From contig NW_021940918.1 of assembly GCF_004337985.1 (NCBI RefSeq), forward strand, positions 1,426,001 through 1,490,000: a stretch of 64,000 nt of DNA, given 5' to 3'. The stretch is from Pyricularia pennisetigena (Eukaryota > Ascomycota > Sordariomycetes > Magnaporthales > Pyriculariaceae). The position numbers and the translations under genes were made by a program. How positions within the stretch are numbered: position 1 is the first letter of the stretch; each line of letters opens with the position of its first letter. Below are positions 56,105-64,000 of the stretch, piece by piece. The notes below the pieces were generated by a model. It saw only the letters and a list, made by a program, of their open reading frames with translations, made no database searches and had not been told where the DNA came from.

Positions 56105-57837
56105 GACCGCGAATAATATACAATGTCTTCAACCCCGTAGGGCCCATTTGAGTCATGGATTTGAGTCGTTTTGACTTTTCTTCTTTCTTTCTTTAGGTTT
56201 TGACTTTTGTTTTCTTTTTCCTTTTGCTTTTCTTTTTACTTTTTTTCTCTCCTGCAGTCCGATACAGTTTGGTTTCAGTCCCGCCTCTCTGGGCCAAGCC
56301 CACACTTAATGCATCATCCAGGAACCATTTTGCGTTGACGGCTGCGCTTCCGTGGTGGAGTTTTCGTTTTCTTCAGGGAGGTTATTACGCAGTACCGCAA
56401 CTTGCGGTGTGAACGACGACGAGGTCCGGCATTCTTCAATCACACATGCAACCACAAACCTAATATGCTAGGATTAATCTCTTGAGACAAAAAAAAACTT
56501 GAACTGGACTAGACCAGGGGCGCGGCGGACCGGATGTCTATTCAGCCTCCCTACCGGTACAGACGGTTTGAACTTACTTTTTGTATGCAGTCTAGAACTT
56601 TTTTTTGCTTTTGCAACGTTTTATCCACCCGCATTGTCGCGAGCAAAAGGCGCCTCTTGAAAACATACCGCTTTGGGAAATGTCGGAAGAAGAAAAAAAA
56701 CACCCCGAAACTCTACAGTATACAGTAGGGTGCAATGATCTACAGTCCTTGTCCTTTCCTTGGATCGTGATGATCGCCTAATCCCACGCTGCTGATCAGT
56801 GATCACATTGCAAACGTTTCCATTGCAACCACAACGGACGTAAACCGAGCAGATCAGAACCTAAGCCAAGATACAGCGATGTTGCCTCGGCTCGCTCATC
56901 GACGTTGTGCTGGGCGCCTATAGCTGACATGTAGTAATTTATACACACACGGCAGGTATATCGTAGTCGGTATTACTTGTAATGTCCAAGTCAGTAAAAA
57001 CCAAATAGAAAAAATAATCACATGGGTTACCCTCGTGCAGATGGAGTCTGGGTTTTTTTGCGGTTTCCGCATTCGCATTGAGGAGTCCGTGTTGCGAACC
57101 AACATTGGTGACTCTGTGGTTCCCCAAAGGAGGAAAAAAAAAAAAAAAAGACCCACGACCTGGCTTGCTCCGCAAAAATCACGACAACAAATCAAGGGTG
57201 ACATATAGAGCTGACGGCATCTGGTCTCCCAACCTACGCAAGCAATACGACAATGGGGCTCGAGTTTTACTGGTCCCGTAGTTCAAGGCATGCCTGGCTG
57301 AACAAACATCCACTATCTGAAGACGCCCGACATAGAGTGAGAAATCACAATGCCGAGAGTTGCAGATTATAATCGGTTACGAGAAAGAAAGAAGAAAGGG
57401 GACCAGAGAATGATGATCAATACCAAGACGAACAATTGGAATGGCGGTTCAGCAACACAACAAAGGCAATTCAGCGCCTTCCGGTTCTGGTACGAGCTAA
57501 CTTCCTGTCCTGAGAGAACTGCTCCCCCTTGCCCGCTTGGACACTAGCGGTGCAGCGGCAGCAAAAGCATATTCAGCTGCCACATGCCGACAACAAGGGG
57601 GGGACGGAAGGGAAGTCGTGAAAACGGGGACTGCCGTGAGAACAACACTGGTTCGATACCGATTTTTATCTTCGCCCCACCGGTTAGTTCCAGTCTAGTA
57701 AACAATAACAAAACCCACGGACGGTTGAGGCTGGACGGGCTGAACAAAAACAAAAAAGCTGCCCCAAGTGCCGGGAGATATAGGCAATAAAGATTGGAAG
57801 AAGTAAATAAACAAAACATGCGCTCGGGCTTTTTTTC

Positions 57838-57868
57838 CTCTTCTTCTTCTTCTTCTTCTTCTTCTTCC
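57838..57868. repeat. (TTC)n microsatellite
   Basis: About ten TTC units lie in the gene-poor block. Confidence 0.9.
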
Positions 57869-59153
57869 TAGTAAGGAATTGCCAGGAAGGGAAAACTCTT
57901 TCGATGGGGGAAGGCAATCCAAAAGAATGTTCCGTGTCCGATTGAGTTGCCAATGACAGATGCTACCTCCCTTGCCTAGTATACAACATTGTATTCTAGG
58001 TAATCTACAGTCATCATTATCAACCCACCAAGACGCCCTCTAAACTTACAACAGGACTTGCTTGATCTGATTGGGAGATGCAACCTCTGCACCGGGTAGA
58101 TGTATTAGCAACTGTCTCTTGCTTGGTCGAATAATTTTACCCTTTTTCTTCTTTCTGTCTTCCTTCCCAAAAAGGCCAGGGGGCCGGCCCCGTCAAACAC
58201 GTTGTTTTTACCCCGCAGGCTCTATCAATGCATTGAAAGCCCAGACCCTCAAAAATGGAGAGGACTCAGAAAAATTCAAATCTTTCTATTTTCATTTTTC
58301 GGGTTTTTTTGGGTTACTTTATTCTTCTTCTCTCTTGTTCTCTGCAACTCTGCAGCAAGCGCAAAGTTGGTGCGTAAAGTTGGTATTGACCAACTTTGTG
58401 CGAATCCATAATATCTATCTGCCTTGCTTTTCGTTCGCACAATTCCCACATAGGAGCACCTTGTCTGTAACTAATTTCGGCGCAAAGTGGCAAGTCTCGG
58501 CCCGGCCCCATTTTCATATCAACGAATAAAAACTTGATTGCCTAGTTTTCTGTACAGAGCAGGAGCTTGGGGAGGAAGAAAAAAAAATACCGTCAAAATG
58601 AAAAATGAGGAGTCGAATGGGGTCAAGGTAGACCAAACATCCCAGCTGACATTGGTCAAGCTTGAATCGATCTCAATGTACCTTTGCGGCGGAGTAAATC
58701 ATGTTTTGACACCTCGGATAGTGCTCCTGACGAAAAAGAAGGAAAAAAAAAAAAGAAAAAAAAACCTTGGTTGGGTATGGTATCCTGGGTTTACGATTTA
58801 CTGTACATGTACGCAAATCCAACCTCGTTTTACCTGGTAGTGGTAAGAGTGACGCGTGCGGGGATATACGCCCGGCGCTCTCAGCCCATATCCGACGGCA
58901 AATCGGATCTACAAGTACGGTTGGTCATATTCTCTTCGTCCCGGGATGGCCCCCCAGTAATCATGCTACTCTGACAGGTATTTCAGGGGGGGTTGGTTGC
59001 GGTACCTTTGTCCCGAAGCAAACGTGGCAGATGATGTCGATGTTGGAGTTTCAGGTTTATGCAAGCGAAAAACCTTCCGTATCGAACCCTATAACGCGGA
59101 TATTATTTTGTCATGGGCAACAACAACAGCCTGGGAGAGGGTAGAGAGACAGG

Positions 59154-59155
<2 letters not shown>

Positions 59156-59208
<53 letters not shown>
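59156..59208. repeat. (GA)n microsatellite, about 26 units
   Basis: Perfect GA array about 1.0 kb downstream of the pheromone receptor's stop codon, followed by a T tract at about 59229. Confidence 0.95.
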
Positions 59209-59210
<2 letters not shown>

Positions 59211-60243
59211 TTGGTTGTATTTTTGACTTACTCTTTTTTTTTTTTTTTTTTGCATGAAATGATACCCGATGGTTGTTATGCCGATTATAACCTCTTTGCT
59301 ATATTGCGGAGATCGTTGGTCACAAGGGATCCCCAAGTGGACTTTCGTCCGATCTGTCTTGACGCTCTTTACACTGCAGGTAGATTGAATGACGTTTGAT
59401 GAGAACGGCAGGGAATATGCCGAAAGAATGGAGATATCTAGATTTGGGAAGCGAGGGTAGTTTGACCATCATGGCGTGTGAAAGATGCGCGAACCAGGAC
59501 TACCACCAAGTGTCTCCGATGGTGTTTAGAGATTGCGGGTGCGGAGGCAGAGTTCCAACTCGGGGCTCCTCCCATCCAACTGCCGTCTCCGGATTTTACC
59601 CTCCGAGGATGTCCCCTGGACTATTTTGATGAACCTGCCACTCACAATTACTTGTAGGAAGTAGATCAATATTAGAACGTGTTAATCAGCATAGGAATCT
59701 CAGACATCGGTATTTGTTTTCAGGAATCCAGATATCTTCTGGACTAGGTGTCCAGGTCGAGTGCTACACGGGGTGGCGTTGTATTCTGCAGATGGCAGCA
59801 CAACACTCGGGCAACTGCCTGTATATACGATTCAGGCACCTGGTCCGTGGGTAGGTTGAGTATCTGCTGAGCAGCATGCAGCAATGATGAGTCGAGAATG
59901 ACATGTGCCTTGTGATAGTTTTCGGTCAATATAATGTTATGGTGGCAAGACGTGGACGTAGGAACTTCAGCCCAAGGCTTCTATGATAATTTTCGCGGAC
60001 TATCGACGTTGCCAGGGTATATGCATGAGAACTGCTGTGTATCTCGAACTTCAGTATCAAATTTACTTTCAAGAAACTAGACTGTAACCCATTGGAGATA
60101 ACCAGGGGCTTGTAACCCTCACGAGAATATCTGCAATATTCTAAACGCCCCTGACCTATTAACAAAAAAATAGAAAAAAAAACTCCAGATCTCCCAACTG
60201 AACAGAAGAAAAAAAAGAAAAAGAAGAGACCAAGCTCTATCGC

Positions 60244-62074
60244 TCACGACGCGGGAGTTTGTGACGTAGAGCATGTAGCTATATGTGTCTTGACCAAGAC
60301 CTCATGCGGTGACGGCTCTCTTCTCCCGCGTCCTCTGCTGACATCCTTCCCACTCCCCAGGTCATCTGACCACACTCTAGTCTCGACAAGCGAGCCGGAA
60401 GGGCTAGGTTCCCACCGCCCCGCGGCTTCTGGGCGGTCACAGTCCGTCTCCCGCGACCTGTTCGGAGACGGTGATATGCGACTGGTGGCAGAGCCGTCCA
60501 GTGGTGCCGTGTCGTCATCCAAAGCTCGCTGCCTGGACCGGCTGGACCAGTGGCCGATGCGGGGGATTGGGATCGGCATCTTCTTGAGCGAAAACACCCT
60601 ACGTGCCTGGCGGCTTTCTTCGTCGCTGATGCTGTTGCCACTGCCACCATCGTAAGCCTGAAGTTGGGCGGGCTGCACGTGGGTAATCGCGACGGTGTCA
60701 ATGTTGGGAAGTAGGATATCCTCAAAGTGGTCTGAGCCGGAAGGCGATTGTGATCCATCCCTGAATGGATAACGAGGTCAGCCTGTATGCACTACGCTTG
60801 CGTGTGTTTTGGTGGCCAAATGTCATCATTGACCGCGAGTGAAGCGACTTACTTTGCTACGGATGCCTTCCGGTCCGTTGATGACACGATAGAACCAGTC
60901 CCCCAGGACTGTAGCGTGTTGATGTTTTGCGTGCCGCGTGGACGGTCTGGGTCGTACTCCTCCTTGAGCTTTGCGAAGATCTTGCCCAGGCCCACGGCTA
61001 GGCAGTATCCTCGCCAGGTGTTTACCGCATCCTTTGTCGTGCCGAAAAAGATGAAGATGGGGATGGCCGACAGGATGGCGACATAGCAGACCCGCATGGA
61101 TATCCAGTTGGCCTGCCAGCTTGGGATGCGCATGATGCCGTTCAAAGTAGGCTGGTTCCGGAAATCTTGCCAGCTATAAAGCTGAGACCAACCCTCGGTG
61201 TTCTTGAGGTTGATGACAAGAAAGGCAATCTGGATTGGGAGGTACGGTGCCACTATGGAGACGGTCATGAGGTAGAGCTTACGCTTGGCCCTGTTGCTCC
61301 TGGCCGCTGCACCACTGTTGTTTTGTTGTATGACCGAGCTTCCTGTTGACAATTTGCGGAACTGGAAATGGGTGATTACTGTGACACAAGAGATGAATAA
61401 AGAAACTGTCAGCAGTGGTCGAGGGAAAACGAGAAGGGAACAAAGCCAAGCAAGAAGGCTCCCAAAAACTACCTACTGGCATATATGCTAGCCCCAATAA
61501 CATAGACTGGGATTGGTAGAAGGAAAAAGAAGAAGGTGAGTAGATTTCCCCCAAAGCCACCCTCGCACCCCTGCAGTGGTGTTATGCTGTAGCGATATGC
61601 GTGGACAGGGTAACTAAGGGCAATCTGAATGATGGGCACCGGGAAAATGATGAGCGCCTGCATCATGTTCCTCCGCCTCTTCTCGGCGCGGGACAGGCCC
61701 GTAGCCCGTCTGAGGCTGACCTGAGCCGAGACATGCTGGATCACAGCAAAGATGCAGGTGGCATACATGGTGCTGAGTGGTATATTGATGTAGGCCTGCA
61801 TATCACACCATCCTTGGCCTCTGTAACCGTCCAGTGCTGCATCGTCGCGCCAGATGAGGGCTTGTATGATGGTGATGAGATTCGTGATGATGATATTGGC
61901 GGCGAGAAGAGCCGCGGCAAACTCGCCGCTCCTCCACAGCAGGCGAAAAGGCACCCAGATAGCGATTATAGCTACAGTGGCTAGTGACACTCGCATGACC
62001 AGGTCGATAAGTAGGCCAGGGCTGGCGAGATCCGCTGCCAAGAGGCCATACTGAATGTCAGGATCGGTAGACAT
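60244..62074 (-). CDS. pre-1: STE3-type mating pheromone receptor (PRE-1/PreA)
   Basis: Seven-helix GPCR for the lipid-modified a-factor-like mating pheromone. Minus-strand exons 62074-61477, 61378-60853 and 60760-60244 with introns of 98 and 92 nt give 546 residues, close to N. crassa PRE-1. Helices can be followed at about residues 21-43, 52-74, 90-112, 135-155, 176-198, 235-256 and 285-305. Typical STE3 pieces include NLITIIQALIWRDD, GWCDMQAYINIPLSTMYATC, LSRAEKRRRNMMQALIIFPV in the third cytoplasmic region, and APYLPIQIAFLVINLK for helix 6. The long hydrophilic tail (about residues 330-546) has many Ser/Arg sites and likely serves desensitisation or G-protein control. No pheromone precursor (CaaX peptide) gene was found nearby. 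Both splice joins keep frame, so the gene looks intact. Confidence 0.9.
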
Positions 62075-63523
62075 TATGTGGTCTCAGGTCCGAGAATTGT
62101 ATTGGGAGTTATATCTCCCAGAAAGACAACCCGAAGTTGGAGCACAAGGTAGGTCCCGGTCAGATCGAAGAGCGGGCGAGAAGAAAGAGAGTAGAAGGAG
62201 GATGGTCAACGTCGACGTAGATAGCAACCAAGACGACTGCCTGGGAGGGCAGAGATGCTCAGACTTGGGCGATGTCGACAATGATAACGACAACAAAAAA
62301 AGGGATTTTATCTCGATCTTGAGGAGCAGCCCAAGCCTCAAGTATACGGAGACGTAACGGGACTATAGCCCAGCGTCCTAGGAGGAGGACGAAACCAGTT
62401 GCCCATTGTGGCCATATTCTGAATAGAATATCTGGCTGAGACAGTTTATTCAGAACGTCACAATTGAGAAAAGCACAATAATCAGACCGATGGGGGCAGA
62501 AATAGATGAAAGACTAGACTCCATGGCTGGAAAGAGATATAGTCAGTTGCATTTGGCCGGGGTACAAAAGATAAGTGATGGTGTGCGGGCTTGGCCAGAT
62601 TGGGCGCAATTCGAGTCTATTCAGGGGCTCTATTCAGACCTGAATAGGGAATTCATGCTCCCGGTAGTAAAACACATCTCCCCACATGTTTCCGACTGCC
62701 GTCCGGAATAGCTTGCTTTTTTTTTCTTTTTTTAAAATTGCCCGCGGAGATCATGACTGCAGGATCGTGTTACGATCTTGACTGATCGCAAAAAAAAAAG
62801 TCATTAAACAACGCCAGACTTGCGTGTCTTCGGATGTAGCTCCGGTCAACTCCAATCAAAATCTGAAGAAGACGTTAAGGACTTGGTGAAGCTCTTTTTG
62901 GTAGACGCTTCCGGGAGTGTCAGCGGCTGGTCGTCCCTTGCTTCCCACAGCCACGACGAGGGAAATCTCCATGTAAGTTTTGATTGTATTCATCAGCACA
63001 TGAATGAGCAATCGCAGGAAGCTTATTCACTTTTGAATTGGGGGCTGTGAGTGACCGAAAAAGGGAAGAGACTCTGTGAATAAGAACAGTTCTTTTGTCT
63101 CTATTGACGAAAGCTCACGTGACAAATGAAGCGATGGAGATGATGCCATGATTGAAATCTTGAACATAACTCGGATGCGCTAAAATTGAGCTGAGGCATA
63201 ACGTATATTCTAGAGAGTTTGGGTAGTTAGTGAAAAAAAAAACTAGACCAGACAAGAGCCTGGGCAGTTGCTGGTGACATCCATCCATTGAAACCCTTAA
63301 GCTGAGGTCTGGATACATTGAGCTGCTCAGAGGTCCGTGCACGATTTGCAAATGCACACTACCTGAACACTCCTTTACGCGACTAGACCTCAACCAACGC
63401 GACCCATCATAGCTCCTCCCTCCCCACCACACCATTCACCGAGACACCCCTTTCCGATGCAAAGATAATTGATTATAGTCAGACAAAGAACAGCATCAAA
63501 ATAAAATCAGAAGACAAAACACA
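62075..63523. other. divergent region pheromone receptor / mtSSB
   Basis: About 1.45 kb of promoter sequence with short A/T tracts. No gene is seen; the frames are short and unremarkable. Confidence 0.55.
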
Positions 63524-64000
63524 ATGTCTGCATTCCTCGCCCGCCGCACCGTCTCCGCCGCCCTCGGGGCACGAGCCTTCAGCTCGACGACCGCCCGTCC
63601 CTTGGCCAAGATCACCATCCTCGGCAACCTGGCCGACACGCCCGAGGTGCACGCCACCAGCACCGGCCGCGAGATTGTCAAATACTCCGTCGCCAGCAAC
63701 TCCGGACCCAAGGACAACCGCACCACCAGCTGGTTCAACGTCACCAGCTTCAAGACCGAGGGCGCCTCTCGCGACTATATGCAGAGCCTACCCAAGGGGT
63801 GAGCTTATTTTGTTTTATTTCTTTATTTGCTCCTTGTGTATGTCGTGTTTTACATCTTTGACTCAGGATTAACAAGAAGTCTGCGCGTGTCATTATAGCA
63901 CTACCGTCTACGTTGAGGGCGATGTATCCATGAGCACGTACAACGACGCCGAAGGCAAACAAAGGAAGTCAATCAACATTGTTCAGCGTACGTCATGCGC
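63524..64000 (+). CDS. rim1: mitochondrial single-stranded DNA-binding protein Rim1, 3' end outside window
   Basis: OB-fold tetrameric protein that coats single-stranded mitochondrial DNA during replication. Exon 1 is 63524-63798, an intron of 100 nt follows, and exon 2 is 63899-63987 with a GT donor (GTACGT) at 63988, so at least one further exon lies outside. The N-terminus MSAFLARRTVSAALGARAFS is an arginine-rich, acid-free mitochondrial targeting peptide. The OB domain starts at LAKITILGNLADTPEVHATS and continues with YSVASNSGP, TTSWFNVTSF and, across the splice, LPKG/TTVYVEGDVSMSTY, the pattern of bacterial-type SSB. The splice falls in a conserved G-T-V-Y join, supporting the model. Only the last strand and tail are missing. 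Confidence 0.92.

Larger units (their letters stand above)
47774..60243. other. gene-poor block of about 12.5 kb
   Basis: No convincing protein gene can be built here. The block contains CA, GT/TC, GA and TTC microsatellites, T or A homopolymers near 48727, 51180, 54900, 56058, 57130 and 59230, and scattered CCTAGGTACC-like words. The longest frame from an ATG (55209-55787) is listed separately as a doubtful candidate. I found no transposase, reverse transcriptase or gag-like reading and no terminal repeats by eye. Confidence 0.5.

Noticed and set aside
47774..60243. Transposon or secondary-metabolite cluster in the gene-poor block
   Set aside because: No transposase, integrase, reverse transcriptase, PKS, NRPS or P450 motif was seen in any frame, and no terminal repeats were noticed.
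62075..63523. Lipopeptide pheromone precursor (small CaaX ORF) near the receptor
   Set aside because: No short frame ending in a Cys-aliphatic-aliphatic-X box was found on either side of the receptor gene.

Overview
The window is nuclear DNA of a filamentous ascomycete (Pezizomycotina). The gene set points to Sordariomycetes; a Magnaporthales-like lineage is my guess, not shown. The evidence is short spliceosomal introns of mostly 60-130 nt with GT..AG ends, fungal-only families (PalH, Tea4/TeaC, STE3-type pheromone receptor, secreted large-subunit catalase, fused Thi6), and many A/T homopolymers and CT/GA microsatellites between genes. Seventeen protein genes can be modelled exon by exon, two of them cut by the window edges.

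Layout, left to right: the 3' part of the TRAPP subunit Bet5 (+); a BRCT plus WGR-like protein (+); an endosomal Na+/H+ exchanger Nhx1 (-); a sucrose/alpha-glucoside MFS transporter (+); Tea4/TeaC, an SH3 polarity protein with a PP1-docking motif (-); PalH/Rim21, the alkaline-pH sensor (+); a haspin kinase (+); a secreted catalase with nine exons (+); acireductone dioxygenase (+); a derlin (-); the centromeric histone H3 CENP-A (+); 5-aminolevulinate synthase (-); a large SNF2/ATRX-Rad54-like DNA translocase (-); bifunctional thiamine enzyme Thi6 (+); an uncharacterised 842-residue protein carrying a CRIB motif (-); about 12.5 kb without a convincing gene; a STE3-type mating pheromone receptor (-); and the 5' part of mitochondrial single-stranded DNA-binding protein Rim1 (+).

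The genes are independent housekeeping, signalling and metabolic loci. I see no operon-like or biosynthetic cluster, no transposase or reverse transcriptase, no CRISPR array and no clear tRNA or rRNA. Loose themes are chromosome biology (haspin, CENP-A, SNF2 translocase, BRCT/WGR protein), polarity and mating (Tea4, CRIB protein, pheromone receptor) and heme (ALAS and the heme enzyme catalase). No frankly new system is visible. The most useful observations are gene-model corrections (a missing last exon of the SNF2 gene, an in-frame stop that forces an intron in tea4, a GC-AG intron in catalase), unreported-looking motifs (CRIB motif, histone-H3-like start and KEN box of haspin, SUMO-interaction-like motif in the SNF2 protein), and possible orphan sequence in the gene-poor block.
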